Source of the DNA: Phycicoccus sp. M110.8
GTDB taxonomy: Bacteria; Actinomycetota; Actinomycetes; Actinomycetales; Dermatophilaceae
DNA length: 64,000 nucleotides
Assembly (NCBI RefSeq): GCF_032464895.1
Contig: NZ_JAWDIC010000001.1
Span: forward strand, 1,302,001-1,366,000
Reading direction: 5' to 3'
The translations under genes and the position numbers were made by a program. Below, piece after piece: positions 10,001-18,337 of this stretch (positions within the stretch are counted from its first letter, which is position 1; every line of letters begins with the position of its first letter). Below the pieces are notes generated by a model. That model was not told the DNA's origin. It saw only the letters and a list, made by a program, of their open reading frames with translations, and did not search any database.

Positions 10001-10052
10001 GCCCGAGCATGCGGGCCAGCCGACCCTCGATCAGCTGCCGGTCGTCGTGCAT
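7017..10052 (-). CDS. Alpha-mannosidase, glycoside hydrolase family 38
   Basis: Large cytoplasmic glycosidase of 1011 residues that removes terminal alpha-linked mannose by a retaining, zinc-dependent mechanism. The GH38 catalytic domain begins GHAHIDSAWLWP (H261, H263 and D265; zinc ligands include His and Asp of HxHxD). The nucleophile Asp is D375 in VWLPDSFGYTAAMPQL. An accessory N-terminal beta domain (residues 1-250) and C-terminal beta-sandwich domains match the length of bacterial type II/III enzymes. The start is ATG 10052 with GAGGAGACTG upstream. There is no signal peptide. The stop lies 6 bases from the last palindrome of the right array. No transporter for mannosides is adjacent, so the physiological substrate is open. 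Confidence 0.92.
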   Translation of the reverse strand: MHDDRQLIEGRLARMLGRIAEAVWSEPEPVELACWEAPGEPVPVAEGLAAAYEPAQVGQRWGAPWGTTWWRVRGTVPERHAGRVVDLRLDLGFNPDWTGFHAEGLVHRADGTPVKGLNPRTQWVRVADEATGGEQVELFVESASNPMLLGGPGFAFQPNPLGDPETAGDELLYRVARAELAVFEQEVWELQQDLEVLGQLAAELPLEDARRWELLRALDRALDLVDVADIAGTAPAARAELAAAFTAPARASAHRISAVGHAHIDSAWLWPVRETVRKVARTCANVVDLMDSHPDFVYAMSSAQQFAWLKEHRPAVWERVVERVREGRFVPVGGMWVESDTNMPGGEALVRQLNHGKRFFLDELGVETREVWLPDSFGYTAAMPQLVALSGSQWFLTQKISWNTTNRFPHHTFRWEGLDGTRVFTHFPPVDTYNSEISGAELAHAARNFADKGAATRSLVPFGWGDGGGGPTREMLARAARLRDLDGSPRVEVERPDAFFAAAEAEYPDAPIWVGELYLEFHRGTYTSQARTKRGNRRSEHLLREAELWAATAAVRTGSAYPREDLDRIWKVVLLNQFHDILPGSSIAWVHRQAVEAYAAVAAELEGIIARAQSALAGEGDVEVAFNAAPHDRAGVPALGVAPVEPSGDDVEGRSAVDVRADGEGWVLDNGLVTARLDARGLLVSVVDAATGREALAPGSAGNLLQIHPDTPNKWDAWDVDAFYRNAVRDLDDAESVEAVAGGVRVVRRFGSSTVTQLVTLPVGEPRVDVDTEVDWREREQILKAGFDLDVATERATSEVQFGHVHRPTHANTSWDAAKFETCAHRWVHVGEPGYGAAVVNDSTYGHDVTRREREGGGTSTCVRLSLLRAPQSPDPHADLGVHRMRYALVPGAGIADAVREGYRVNLPLRVLRGSGEPVEPLVAVDGDGVLVEAVKLADDGSGDVVVRLYEALGRRCAVRVRATFEHSGACAVDLLERPMPTDGVVDDGPDGGVSLALRPFQVVTLRLARG

Positions 10053-10173
10053 CAGTCTCCTCGTCAGTGGGGTCGGGTGGTGCGTGTCGCGGTCGGCGGG
10101 AAGGGCTCCGCGGTCAGCGGCGGGAGGGGCGCGGCGCCGGGGCGCCCCGCCACGTGCCGCGCCAGGTGCCCGG

Positions 10174-11220
10174 TCAGGTCCCGGGGAAGGCTGACGGGAA
10201 CGCGTCCCGGTAGGACCGCAGCTCCCCCTCGGCGGTCGTCGTGGTCGTCGCGGCCAGTACGGCGCGCCCGACTGCCCGCGTCACGCAGTCACCGGCCGCG
10301 ACCATGAGCGCGTGCAGGCCGACGAGGTCAGGGGCGGGCCGGGCGCCGGACGCGAGCGTGAAGAGGGTGTCGCCGTCGAGCAGCGTGTGCACGGGGTGGA
10401 CGGCCCGCGCGAGGCCGTCATGACCCAGCCCGCTCACCTTCTGGCACTGGGCCTTGGTCAGCGCGGCGTCCGTGGCGATGACGCCGATCGTGGTCGCCGT
10501 GCCCGGGCGGATCGGGCGTTCCGCGTATGCCGTGGCCGCCCGGTCCCGCGCCGCCGCCACGTCCTGCGGCGCGGGGGTGACCAGCCCGGCGAACTCGTCG
10601 GCGAGCGCCCACCGGGAGGCGTGCAGCTCGCCCGTCACAGGGTCGACGGCGTCTCCGAGGGCGTTGACCGCGACCAGCGCCGCCACCGTCGTGCCGTCGT
10701 CGAGCACGGCACTCGCCGAGCCGATGCCGCCCTTGAGACCGCCGAGCCTCGCCCCCGTCCCGGCGCCGACGCACCCGAGCCGGACGGGTCCGGCAGTCGC
10801 CTCGTCGTACGCCGCGACGCCGTCCTCGGCAGTGGGCACCGCGGCGAAGTCGCCGCCACGGCCGAGGTCGAAGAGCACGGCCGCCGGGACGATCGGGACC
10901 ACCTGCCCGGGTGCGCCCATTGGCCAGCCGCGGCCCGCGGCATACAGCCGGCGCATCACCCCGTCGGCGGCGGCGAGGCCGAACGCGCTGCCGCCGGTGA
11001 GCACGACGGCGTCGACCCGGTCGACGAGGTTGCGCGGGTCGAGCAGGTCGGTCTCGCGCGTGCCGGGCGCCCCGCCGCGGACGTCGACACCGCCGACCGC
11101 GCCGCCGTCCGGCGACAGCACGACCGTGGTGCCGGTGAGCCAGCCGTCGCCGGTGCGCGTGGAGTGCCCGACCCGGAAGCCGGGCACGTCCGTGAGGGTG
11201 TTGGTCGGCCCCGGCCGCAT
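10174..11220 (-). CDS. P1 family peptidase (DmpA/NylC-like, self-processing)
   Basis: N-terminal-nucleophile hydrolase of 348 residues, MEROPS S58-like. It begins with the typical NTLTDVPGFRVGHST and contains AVVLTGGSAFGLAAADGV and GGLKGGIGSAS. The expected autocleavage site lies at TATTIGVIATDAALT (Thr243/Thr244), where family members split into two chains and expose Ser or Thr as nucleophile. Substrates in the family range from N-terminal amino acids (DmpA) to 6-aminohexanoate oligomers (NylC), so the substrate is undetermined. Its ATG shares one base with the stop of the VOC gene upstream (TGATG), so GNAT, VOC and this gene form a translationally coupled unit. Confidence 0.9.
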   Translation of the reverse strand: MRPGPTNTLTDVPGFRVGHSTRTGDGWLTGTTVVLSPDGGAVGGVDVRGGAPGTRETDLLDPRNLVDRVDAVVLTGGSAFGLAAADGVMRRLYAAGRGWPMGAPGQVVPIVPAAVLFDLGRGGDFAAVPTAEDGVAAYDEATAGPVRLGCVGAGTGARLGGLKGGIGSASAVLDDGTTVAALVAVNALGDAVDPVTGELHASRWALADEFAGLVTPAPQDVAAARDRAATAYAERPIRPGTATTIGVIATDAALTKAQCQKVSGLGHDGLARAVHPVHTLLDGDTLFTLASGARPAPDLVGLHALMVAAGDCVTRAVGRAVLAATTTTTAEGELRSYRDAFPSAFPGT

Positions 11221-11612
11221 CAGTCACCGCTCGCGTCGATGACGCAGAACCGGTTGCCGTCGGGGTCCTCCAGGACGACGAAGTCGTAGTCCTCGTCCTG
11301 CGGGTAGGGCCAGTCCTCCACCAGGCGGGCGCCGAGGCCGACGAGCCGGTCGACCTCGGCGGACTGGTCGAGGGCGTAGAGGTCGAGGTGCACGTGCGGG
11401 ACCTCGTCGGGCCGCGTGCCGCCGGCGTTGAGGGACAGGTTCGGACCCTCGCCGGGGCCGGTCAGGATGACCCAGTCCGGCTCGGGCGCGTACTTGGGGT
11501 GGTAGCCGAGAGCCGGGGCCCAGAAGGCCATCGCCGCGGGCACGTCCGACACGTTGAGCACGATCGAGCCGATCCGCAGGCCTGCCGCGGCGTCGGGCGC
11601 AGGGTCGCTCAC
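11220..11612 (-). CDS. VOC superfamily (glyoxalase/bleomycin-resistance type) protein
   Basis: Small protein of 130 residues with one vicinal-oxygen-chelate module pair: IGSIVLNVSDVPAAMAFWAPALGY at the N-terminus and FVVLEDPDGNRFCVID near the C-terminus. The closest style is the actinobacterial 'glyoxalase-like' group, often of unknown substrate. GTG 11612 overlaps the stop of the upstream GNAT gene by four bases (GTGA), and its own stop overlaps the P1 peptidase start. This argues for co-translation. The reaction cannot be assigned. Confidence 0.85.
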   Translation of the reverse strand: MSDPAPDAAAGLRIGSIVLNVSDVPAAMAFWAPALGYHPKYAPEPDWVILTGPGEGPNLSLNAGGTRPDEVPHVHLDLYALDQSAEVDRLVGLGARLVEDWPYPQDEDYDFVVLEDPDGNRFCVIDASGD

Positions 11613-12061
11613 TGCAGCTCCATCCGGTAGGCGGCCTGGTCCGCGGCGAAGCCGACGCGCTCCACCATCGGGCGGGTGTGGATCCCGGCGGTCATCCGGA
11701 CACTGGCGAAGCCGCCGTCCCGGGCCCACCGCGCCGCCTCGGTCAGCAGCTGCTCCCCCACGCCGATGCCGCGGTGGGACGGGCGGACGAAGAAGGTCTC
11801 GACGTGCAGGTCCGGCGAGGGTGTCGCGTGGGGCACGGGCAGGGGCTCGACCACGCGCGCCTGGAGGAAACCTGCGTGGTCCTCGCCCGCCTCGGCGACC
11901 CAGACGGGAAGTCTGCGCAGGTCGGCGAGCCAAGCCCGCGCATACCGGTCGAGGAAGCCCGGCTCCCCCGTCCCGCCCCGGTGTATGGCGCACTGCAGCG
12001 CGAGGGCGGCGACGACGAGCGCGTCGTCGGCCCCTGCCGTGCGGATCCGCACCTCACCCAC
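11609..12061 (-). CDS. GNAT family N-acetyltransferase
   Basis: Acetyl-CoA-dependent N-acetyltransferase of 150 residues. The acetyl-CoA binding loop is visible as VRPSHRGIGVGEQLLTEAARWA, preceded by the beta-strand HVETFFV and followed by ASVRMTAGIHTRPMVERVGF. It is the first gene of a tightly coupled three-gene unit with the VOC and P1 peptidase genes. The GTG start has TTGACT seven bases upstream, a weak match to the leaderless pattern. The acceptor substrate is unknown. Confidence 0.85.
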   Translation of the reverse strand: MGEVRIRTAGADDALVVAALALQCAIHRGGTGEPGFLDRYARAWLADLRRLPVWVAEAGEDHAGFLQARVVEPLPVPHATPSPDLHVETFFVRPSHRGIGVGEQLLTEAARWARDGGFASVRMTAGIHTRPMVERVGFAADQAAYRMELQ

Positions 12062-12177
12062 GGACGGCAGTCAAGCACGCCGGGCCCGCTCGCGACACGC
12101 GCAATGCGGGGAGGGTCGAGACGCAGCAACGCCCGTCCAGCCTGGCGCAGGGACGGGCGTGGCTGGCCGAGGGGGCG

Positions 12178-12468
12178 CTACAGCTGGATGCCGAGCCGCC
12201 GGGCGCTGCGTGCGCGCTGGCGCGACGCGCGCAGTCGGCGCAGCCGCTTGATGAGCATCGGGTCGGCCTCGAGCGCCGCCGGGGAGTCGATGAGGCTGTT
12301 GAGCACCTGGTAGTAGCGGGTGGCGCTCATGTCGAACAGGTCGCGGATGGCCTGCTCCTTGGCCCCGGCGTACTTCCACCACTGGCGCTCGAAGGCGATG
12401 ATCTCGCGGTCGCGCTCGCTCAGCTCCGTGGCTGGGCTTGCGTGGTCCTGCTCGTGTGCCGCGTTCAC
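12178..12468 (-). CDS. DUF3263 family protein
   Basis: Actinobacteria-specific small basic protein of about 96 residues. The conserved part is LSERDREIIAFERQWWKYAGAKEQAIRDLFDMSATRYYQVLNSLID, a helix-turn-helix-like fold. It is followed by an Arg-rich tail, so DNA binding is plausible but unproven. GTG 12468 was chosen because a promoter with -10 TATAGT sits at 12518-12523, which puts the transcription start near 12511 and excludes the longer ATG frame at 12516. The gene stands alone. Confidence 0.85.
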   Translation of the reverse strand: MNAAHEQDHASPATELSERDREIIAFERQWWKYAGAKEQAIRDLFDMSATRYYQVLNSLIDSPAALEADPMLIKRLRRLRASRQRARSARRLGIQL

Positions 12469-12517
12469 TCTCGAGTCTCGTCCTTCATCGCCGTGTGGTG
12501 CCGTCCGTGCGGGCACA

Positions 12518-12547
12518 ACTATACGGATCGAATCACACGCTTGTCAT
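12518..12547 (-). promoter_or_regulatory. Sigma-70-type promoter for the DUF3263 gene
   Basis: On the minus strand, ATGACA (12547-12542) and TATAGT (12523-12518) are separated by 18 bases, close to TTGACA and TATAAT. This AT-rich patch stands out in a 70%+ GC region and predicts a leader of about 40 bases before GTG 12468. Confidence 0.6.
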
Positions 12548-12596
12548 TCCGTTCGCGGCAAGTCCCGGGAACGCCGAATCCCGCCAAACCCACAGG

Positions 12597-13133
12597 TCAC
12601 ACGGGCCCCGGCAGCCCCTCGCGGCGCCTGCTGCCGGGGCGCTCGGGCGCAGTACCGCGCACGAGGTCGCGGCGCATCGCCGGGGTGAACGGCAGCAGCA
12701 GGAGCGCCAGCCCGAGGGCGCCGTAGACGACGTGGAAGAAGGAGAACTCGATCCACACGAGCTCGAGCCCGATCCAGACCACCTGCCCGAGGCCCAGCAG
12801 CACCGTCGCCAGCCACGACCAGTGCCGCCCGGTCAGTCGCCGCACCCAGCCCGTCCAGCCCCACTCGACGCGGGTCCGCATGCCCCAGCGGGTGACCAGC
12901 GAGCCCACGCCGAACCCGAGGCCGAGCACCAGGCCGGGGAGGACCCAGTTGTCGATGAGCGGGATCTGGTCGATCCAGCGGCGCGGGAACCACGAGTCGA
13001 TCCCGAGGGCCTGCGCGAGGACGAAGGCCGCACCGCCGGCCGACGCCGTGATCCCGAGGAAGAGCAGGAGCGAGAGGACGGCCCGCTCGGCGACGGGTCG
13101 GTGGGACAGGTGACTGCGGTGGCGTGCGGACAT
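12597..13133 (-). CDS. Hypothetical membrane protein (four predicted TM helices)
   Basis: Protein of 178 residues with a basic N-terminus and about four hydrophobic segments: LSLLLFLGITASAGGAAFVLA, VLPGLVLGLGFGVGSLV, WLATVLLGLGQVVWIGLELV and VVYGALGLALLLLPF. The C-terminal 25 residues are Arg-rich and cytoplasmic. I do not recognise the family. It resembles the many small actinobacterial membrane proteins of unknown role. Downstream, bases 13225-13290 contain imperfect copies of CAGGCCGTGGTCCG between this gene's start and the decarboxylase stop. Confidence 0.7.
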   Translation of the reverse strand: MSARHRSHLSHRPVAERAVLSLLLFLGITASAGGAAFVLAQALGIDSWFPRRWIDQIPLIDNWVLPGLVLGLGFGVGSLVTRWGMRTRVEWGWTGWVRRLTGRHWSWLATVLLGLGQVVWIGLELVWIEFSFFHVVYGALGLALLLLPFTPAMRRDLVRGTAPERPGSRRREGLPGPV

Positions 13134-13280
13134 GGCGGGGACCTCCTGGCCCCACGCTCGCGCCGCGCCGCCGGAGGTCGGCAGGGGCCAAGGTCCCCGG
13201 GCGACCGGCGCAGTGCGGTCGGGCCATCACCCGCTCAGGCCGTGGTCCGCAGGCGGTGGTCCGGTCAGGCCGTGGTCCGG

Positions 13281-14651
13281 TCAGGCCATGGTGTCGAGGA
13301 TGGCCGCGATGTCCTCCTCGGACGTCCTGGGGTTCACGATCGCGAACCGGGTGAGCGTCTCGCCCAGGTGCGAGGTCGGCACGACGAAGGCGAACTCCTC
13401 TGCGAGCAGCCGGTCCGACCACTCCTGGTACTGCGCCGCGGTCCAGCCGATCCGTCGCAGCACGACGACCGACAGGTCCGGCTCGCGCACGACCTCGACG
13501 TAGTCGCGCCGCCCGATCTCCTGCGCCGCGAACCGGGTCACCTCCAGCGTCCGCTCGACGGCGTCGCGGTACGCGTCGGTGCCGTGGGTCGCGAGGCTGA
13601 ACCAGAACGGCAGGCCACGTGCCCGGCGGGTCAGCCCGACCGAGTAGTCCGTCGGGTTCCAGTCCGGCGCCGCCGTCAGCACGTCGAGGTACGACGCGTG
13701 CTGGGTGTGCGCGGCGCGCGCCAGGGCGGGCCGGCGGTAGAGCAGCGCACAGCAGTCGAACGGCGCGAAGAGCCACTTGTGCGGGTCGACGATGAACGAG
13801 TCGCAGTGCTCGATGCCCTCGTAGAGGTGGCGCACCGAGGGCGCCGCGAGCCCGGCGCCGCCGTAGGCACCGTCGACGTGGAACCAGATGCCGAACTCGC
13901 GGCACACGGCCGAGACGGAGGCGAGGTCGTCGACGATCCCGAAGTTGGTCGTCCCCGCGGTCGCCACGACGGCGAAGAACGTCTCCGGGCCGTGCTCGAC
14001 GAGCTGCGCGCGCAGGGCCTCACCGGTCAGCCGGCCGTCGGCGTTCACCTCCACGCCGACGAGCTCGGCGTCCATGACGTCGCAGGCCGACTGGATCGAG
14101 GAGTGGGCGCCGTGCGTGGCCGCGACGCGCCACGGCCGCCCGCCGGCCCCGGTCCGCCCCTGCTGGGCGGCATCCATCCGCGCGGTGTGCCGCGCGGCGA
14201 CGAGCGCCGACAGGTTGCCGATGGTGCCGCCGGGCACGAAGACGCCACCGGCCTCCGGCGGCAGCCCCACGAGGTCGGCGATCCAGCGCAGGGCCTGGTT
14301 CTCGGCATACACGGCGCCGGCGCCCTCGAGCCACGAGCCGCCGTAGATCGACGACGCGCCGACGACGAGGTCGAACATCGCGGACGCCTCGGTCGGGGCG
14401 CACGGGATGAAGGAGAGGTAGCGCGGGTGGTCGGTGGAGATGCACGCCGGGGCGAGGTCCTCCTCGAACAGCTTCAGGGCCGCGAGCCCGCCGATGCCGT
14501 CGCTGGTGATCGTCTGGCCGGCCTTCGCGTCGAGCTCCGCCAGGGTCCGCGGCCCGTCGAGCGGAACCGGTTCGAGCTTGAGGCGGTCCGCCGAGTAGGC
14601 GAGGATCGCGTCGCCGAGGTCCTCGAGCTGCTTGTCGCTGTAGCCGTGCAC
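13281..14651 (-). CDS. PLP-dependent decarboxylase, aromatic-L-amino-acid/group II type
   Basis: Cytoplasmic fold-type I PLP enzyme of 456 residues that should decarboxylate an amino acid (aromatic, glutamate-like or 2,4-diaminobutyrate). Visible are the PLP-stacking THGAHSSIQSA (about 179-189), WFHVDGAYGGAG with D260, and the Schiff-base lysine K292 in VDPHKWLFAPFDC. The GTG start at 14651 is supported by TAGACT six bases upstream with no Shine-Dalgarno sequence, so the mRNA is probably leaderless. The sequence alone does not separate DOPA/tyrosine decarboxylase from L-2,4-diaminobutyrate decarboxylase. The neighbours give no pathway. Confidence 0.88.
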   Translation of the reverse strand: MHGYSDKQLEDLGDAILAYSADRLKLEPVPLDGPRTLAELDAKAGQTITSDGIGGLAALKLFEEDLAPACISTDHPRYLSFIPCAPTEASAMFDLVVGASSIYGGSWLEGAGAVYAENQALRWIADLVGLPPEAGGVFVPGGTIGNLSALVAARHTARMDAAQQGRTGAGGRPWRVAATHGAHSSIQSACDVMDAELVGVEVNADGRLTGEALRAQLVEHGPETFFAVVATAGTTNFGIVDDLASVSAVCREFGIWFHVDGAYGGAGLAAPSVRHLYEGIEHCDSFIVDPHKWLFAPFDCCALLYRRPALARAAHTQHASYLDVLTAAPDWNPTDYSVGLTRRARGLPFWFSLATHGTDAYRDAVERTLEVTRFAAQEIGRRDYVEVVREPDLSVVVLRRIGWTAAQYQEWSDRLLAEEFAFVVPTSHLGETLTRFAIVNPRTSEEDIAAILDTMA

Positions 14652-14673
14652 GGCGCGAGTCTAGGGCGGACCC

Positions 14674-15345
14674 CTACCGCCCGACGACGCCCCGACCGCC
14701 GACCGGCGCCAGCAGCGCTCCCCTCAGGCCCGCGACGTCCGCCACGACCGCGTCCGGCCCCACGGCCGCGAGCGCGGCCTCGTCACCGGCTCCCCAGGTG
14801 ACCGCGACGGCACCCATCCCCGCAGCCCGGGCGGCCTGCACGTCGACCGTCGCGTCGCCGACGTAGACGCACTCGGTCACGGACACCTCGAGGCGCTCCG
14901 CGGCATACAGCAGCGGCGCGGGGTGCGGCTTGTGGTGGTCGGTCTCGTCCTGGCCGGCCACCACGTCGATGACCTCGTCGAGGCCCACGGCCCGCAGCCC
15001 GAGCCGCACGGTCTCGGCCTTCTTGGAGGAGACGACGCCGGTGCGGGCGCCGCGGTCGTGCAGCTCGGCCAGCAGCTCCGGCATGCCCTGGACGTCGCGG
15101 ATGAGGTCGTCGTGGTGGGCGAGGTTCCAGCGGCGGTAGACGGCGGTGAGCTCGGCGCCGCGGCCCGGGTAGCGCTCCTCGAGCACCGGCTGCAGCGGGC
15201 GCCCGATCCACGACAGGACCTCGGCCTCGTCGGCGACCTCGCCGAGCGTCCCGATCGCGTGGTGGTAGCTCGCCACGATGAGGGGGATGGTGTCGGCCAG
15301 GGTGCCGTCGAAGTCGAAGAGGACGACGGGCCAGCGCGGAGTCAC
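14674..15345 (-). CDS. HAD-superfamily hydrolase, PpaX/Gph-like
   Basis: Phosphatase of 223 residues. The HAD motifs are clear: [11 protein letters not shown] (nucleophile Asp), [10 protein letters not shown] (motif II Ser), and [13 protein letters not shown] (motif IV). A helical cap lies between residues about 20 and 85. Family relatives hydrolyse phosphoglycolate or pyrophosphate; the substrate is not decided here. GTG 15345 follows TAGGCT by seven bases, a leaderless arrangement that shares a palindromic -10 element with the divergent DUF389 gene. Confidence 0.88.
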   Translation of the reverse strand: MTPRWPVVLFDFDGTLADTIPLIVASYHHAIGTLGEVADEAEVLSWIGRPLQPVLEERYPGRGAELTAVYRRWNLAHHDDLIRDVQGMPELLAELHDRGARTGVVSSKKAETVRLGLRAVGLDEVIDVVAGQDETDHHKPHPAPLLYAAERLEVSVTECVYVGDATVDVQAARAAGMGAVAVTWGAGDEAALAAVGPDAVVADVAGLRGALLAPVGGRGVVGR

Positions 15346-15352
15346 GGTCCCG

Positions 15353-15362
15353 AGCCTAGGCT
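15353..15362. promoter_or_regulatory. Symmetric -10 element serving two divergent genes
   Basis: AGCCTAGGCT is a perfect palindrome that reads TAGGCT on both strands. On the minus strand it ends seven bases before the HAD GTG. On the plus strand a start site near 15369 would leave about ten bases before the DUF389 ATG. This suggests one bidirectional core promoter. Confidence 0.5.
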
Positions 15363-15378
15363 GCGGCACACTGACGCC

Positions 15379-16350
15379 ATGCTGCAGCTGCGGATCTCGG
15401 TCAGGACCGAGCTGGCCGACGACGTCCTGCAGGTGCTGACCGAGGACCCGGCAGTGAGCAGCGTGGCCGCGGTCCGCGGCGCGTCGATCAAGCCGTCCGG
15501 GGACCTGCTCTTCGCCGACGTCGCGCGCGAGGCGGCCAACGACGTCATCGACCGGCTCCGCACCCTCGGCGTGCAGGACGACGGCACCATCCACGTCGAG
15601 CCCGTCACCTCGTGGCTGTCCCGTCCCGGCCTCGAGGCGGAGCGGCTGGCCCCCGGCAGCGGCGCCGACTCGGTCGTCTGGCTCCAGGTGACCCAGCGGG
15701 CCATCGAGGACTCCGAGACGAACTGGACGTTCATGTCCTTCATGGTGCTGGCGACCCTCATCGCCGGGGTCGCCATCGTGCTCGACTCCCCCGTCCTCGT
15801 CGTGGGGGCGATGATCCTGGGCCCCGAGTTCGGGCCCATCGCCGCGCTCGGGCTGGCGCTCGTGCGCCGGAGGTACGGGCTGCTGCGCCGCGCCGTCCGG
15901 GCCCTGGTGCTGGGGTTCGCGACGGCCATCGCGGTGACCTTCCTCGCGGGGCTCGCGGCCGGGGCGCTCGGGTGGGTGACCGGGGACGACCTCACCGGCT
16001 CACGACCCGCGACGGCGTTCATCTACCGGCCGGACCAGTGGTCGTTCTTCGTCGCGGTCGTCGCCGCCGCGGCCGGCGTGCTCTCGATGACGTCGTCGCG
16101 CGTCGGGGGCCTGACGGGCGTGTTCGTGTCCGTGACGACCATCCCGGCCGCGGGCAACATCGGGCTCGGGCTCGCGTTCGGCGCGTGGCACGAGGTGCGG
16201 GGCAGCGCGCTGCAGCTCGTCGTCAACCTGACCGGCATGGCCCTCGCGGGCTGGGTGGCCCTCGCCCTGCAGCAGGTCGTCTGGTCGCGGGTGAGCCGGC
16301 GACGGGCGCGCCTCGCGCGACGCCTCCGGCCCGCCGCCCCCATCGACTAG
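15379..16350 (+). CDS. DUF389 family membrane protein
   Basis: Protein of 323 residues with an N-terminal soluble alpha/beta domain (about 1-85, [20 protein letters not shown]...) and a membrane domain of about six helices carrying the DUF389 hallmark [22 protein letters not shown] strongly basic tail follows ([14 protein letters not shown]). The family is widespread in actinobacteria and has no established function. ATG 15379 is the first start after the symmetric promoter. An ArsR-type regulator gene follows 10 bases downstream. Confidence 0.88.
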   Translation: MLQLRISVRTELADDVLQVLTEDPAVSSVAAVRGASIKPSGDLLFADVAREAANDVIDRLRTLGVQDDGTIHVEPVTSWLSRPGLEAERLAPGSGADSVVWLQVTQRAIEDSETNWTFMSFMVLATLIAGVAIVLDSPVLVVGAMILGPEFGPIAALGLALVRRRYGLLRRAVRALVLGFATAIAVTFLAGLAAGALGWVTGDDLTGSRPATAFIYRPDQWSFFVAVVAAAAGVLSMTSSRVGGLTGVFVSVTTIPAAGNIGLGLAFGAWHEVRGSALQLVVNLTGMALAGWVALALQQVVWSRVSRRRARLARRLRPAAPID

Positions 16351-16360
16351 CATCGATCCC

Positions 16361-16666
16361 GTGAGCGCGACCCTGGCGACCGGCGAGCCGTGGGACGCCG
16401 CCGAGGCGGAAGAGACCGCGCGGCTGCTCAAGGCCGTGGCCGACCCCGCCCGGCTGCGGCTGCTGTCGATCATCCGCGCGGCCAAGGACCAGGAGGCCTG
16501 CGTGCGTGACCTCGTGCCCGCCGTCGGCCTCAGCCAGCCCACGGTCAGCCACCACCTGCGGGTGCTCACCGAGGCCGGCCTGCTCACCCGCGAGCGCCGT
16601 GGCGCGTGGGCGTGGTTCCACCTCGTGCCGGGCCGGCTCGACGACCTGGCCGCGATCTTCCACTGA
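16361..16666 (+). CDS. ArsR/SmtB-type winged-helix regulator
   Basis: DNA-binding regulator of 101 residues: RLLKAVADPARLRLLSIIRA, then the recognition helix QPTVSHHLRVLTEAGLLTRERRGAWAWFHL. The alpha-3 position that holds CxC in arsenic sensors reads EACVRDL here, with a single Cys, so a classical As(III) site is incomplete. TAGCAT lies seven bases before GTG 16361, fitting a leaderless mRNA. The inducer and target genes are unknown; its neighbours are DUF389 and ung. Confidence 0.88.
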   Translation: MSATLATGEPWDAAEAEETARLLKAVADPARLRLLSIIRAAKDQEACVRDLVPAVGLSQPTVSHHLRVLTEAGLLTRERRGAWAWFHLVPGRLDDLAAIFH

Positions 16667-16728
16667 GGGACTGCGGACCTCCAGGGGCCCGGTGCGTGCT
16701 GCCCTCGGCGCCGGGCTAGGTTGCCGGT

Positions 16729-17406
16729 ATGCCGCCCGCTCCCCTCACCGAGCTCGTCCACCCCTCGTGGGCGGCGGCGCTGGAGCCCGTCGCCGGGACC
16801 GTCGGTGAGCTCGGCGAGTTCCTGCGCCAGGAGGTCGCCGCGGGGCACGGCTACCTGCCGGCGGGCGGGCACGTGATGCGCGCGTTCGAGCAGCCGCTCG
16901 ACGCGGTGCGCGTGCTCATCGTCGGTCAGGACCCCTACCCGACGCCAGGCCACGCCGTGGGGCTGTCGTTCTCGGTCGCGCCCGACGTCCAGCCCATCCC
17001 ACGGTCGCTGGTCAACATCTACAAGGAGCTGCAGGCCGACCTGGGCGTCCCGGCCCCCACGACGGGTGACCTGTCCCCGTGGGCCGACCGCGGCGTGCTG
17101 CTGCTCAACAGGGTGCTCACGGTCAGGCCCGGCAAGCCGGCCAGCCACCGCGGCAAGGGCTGGGAGGCGGTCACCGCGGCCGCCATCACCGCCCTCGTCG
17201 AGCGCGGCGGCCCGCTCGTCGCGATCCTCTGGGGCCGCGACGCCCGCAACCTCGTCCCGCACCTCGGCGGCACCCCGTGCGTCGAGAGCGCCCACCCCTC
17301 ACCGCTGTCGGCCCACTCCGGGTTCTTCGGCTCGCGCCCGTTCAGCCGGGCCAACGAGCTGCTGGCCCGGCAGGGCGCCGACCCGATCGACTGGAGCCTC
17401 CCGTGA
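16729..17406 (+). CDS. ung: Uracil-DNA glycosylase, family 1
   Basis: Base-excision repair enzyme of 225 residues that removes uracil from DNA. The water-activating motif GQDPYP carries D68, and the DNA-intercalating/minor-groove loop is HPSPLSAH (about residue 189). Both define family 1 UDG. TAGGTT ends six bases before ATG 16729, with no ribosome binding site, so translation is probably leaderless. Its stop overlaps the GTG of the SGNH hydrolase gene by four bases. Confidence 0.97.
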   Translation: MPPAPLTELVHPSWAAALEPVAGTVGELGEFLRQEVAAGHGYLPAGGHVMRAFEQPLDAVRVLIVGQDPYPTPGHAVGLSFSVAPDVQPIPRSLVNIYKELQADLGVPAPTTGDLSPWADRGVLLLNRVLTVRPGKPASHRGKGWEAVTAAAITALVERGGPLVAILWGRDARNLVPHLGGTPCVESAHPSPLSAHSGFFGSRPFSRANELLARQGADPIDWSLP

Positions 17407-18233
17407 GCGACGACGCCATCGACCGCGCCGACCAGACCCACCTGCCCGAGCGGGGCAAGGTGTGGCACCGCTACGTCGCGATCGGCGACTCCTTCACCGA
17501 GGGCATGAGTGACGCCGACCCCGACCACCCCGACCGGTACGTCGGCTGGGCCGACCGCCTCGCCCGGCACCTGTCCGAGCTCGCGGACGGCGACCTCACC
17601 TACGCCAACCTGGCCGTGCGCGGACGCTTGCTCGCCGACGTCGTCGGACCGCAGCTCGACGCGGCACTGGCCCTCGGGCCCGACCTCGTCTCGATGGTCG
17701 GGGGCGGCAACGACATCCTGCGCCCGCGCGCGGACCTCGACGCGATCGCCGGGCAGCTCGAGGCCGCGGTCGTGCGCATCCGGGCGACCGGGGCCGACGT
17801 CCTGCTCGCCACCCCCACCGACCCCGTCGGCGCCCCCGTCCTCAAGCACCTGCGCGGCCGTCACGCCGTCCACTCGGCCAACGTCTTCAGCATCGCCCAG
17901 CAGCACGGCTGCTACGTCATCAACCAGTGGGGCATGCGTGCGCTGCAGGACTGGCGGCTCTGGTCCGAGGACCGCATCCACATGACGGCCGAGGGACACC
18001 GCCGCGTCGCCCTCAACGCCCTCTCCGCACTCGGGCACGAGACCGACCGCGAGGACTGGTCGACGCCGCTGCCCCCGCCGGAGCCGGTCGGCCGCCGCGA
18101 GGCCGTCGCCGCCAACGCCGACTGGGCCCGTACGCACCTCGCGCCCTGGGTCCAACGCCGGCTGCGCGGGGAGTCCTCGGGCGACACCGTCACCGCCAAG
18201 CGCCCGCAGCTGCGCCCGGTCGACCCGGCCTGA
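17403..18233 (+). CDS. SGNH/GDSL-family hydrolase
   Basis: Predicted esterase or lipase-like hydrolase of 276 residues without signal peptide. The SGNH blocks are visible: AIGDSFTEG (nucleophile Ser), NLAVRGR (Gly), GGGNDIL (Asn) and [10 protein letters not shown] (catalytic Asp-His). It starts with GTG inside the ung stop (GTGA) and is therefore co-translated with a DNA repair enzyme. I see no functional reason for that pairing. The substrate is unknown. Confidence 0.88.
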   Translation: MSDDAIDRADQTHLPERGKVWHRYVAIGDSFTEGMSDADPDHPDRYVGWADRLARHLSELADGDLTYANLAVRGRLLADVVGPQLDAALALGPDLVSMVGGGNDILRPRADLDAIAGQLEAAVVRIRATGADVLLATPTDPVGAPVLKHLRGRHAVHSANVFSIAQQHGCYVINQWGMRALQDWRLWSEDRIHMTAEGHRRVALNALSALGHETDREDWSTPLPPPEPVGRREAVAANADWARTHLAPWVQRRLRGESSGDTVTAKRPQLRPVDPA

Positions 18234-18306
18234 GGGCGTCGCCCCCACCCGGCCGACGTCCGCGTTCGCGACGCGCTTCCAGCCGCCGCGACCTGCGCGA
18301 TTCATT

Positions 18307-18324
18307 TAGTTGGACGTCCTACTA
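18307..18324 (+). promoter_or_regulatory. Palindromic operator upstream of acyl-CoA dehydrogenase
   Basis: TAGTTGGACGTCCTACTA is an 18-bp inverted repeat with one mismatched pair. It sits just upstream of the predicted -10 TACCCT (18326-18331), where a bound repressor would block transcription. A TetR-family fatty-acid regulator is the likely class; no such regulator gene lies nearby. Confidence 0.6.
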
Positions 18325-18337
18325 CTACCCTTCCCTC

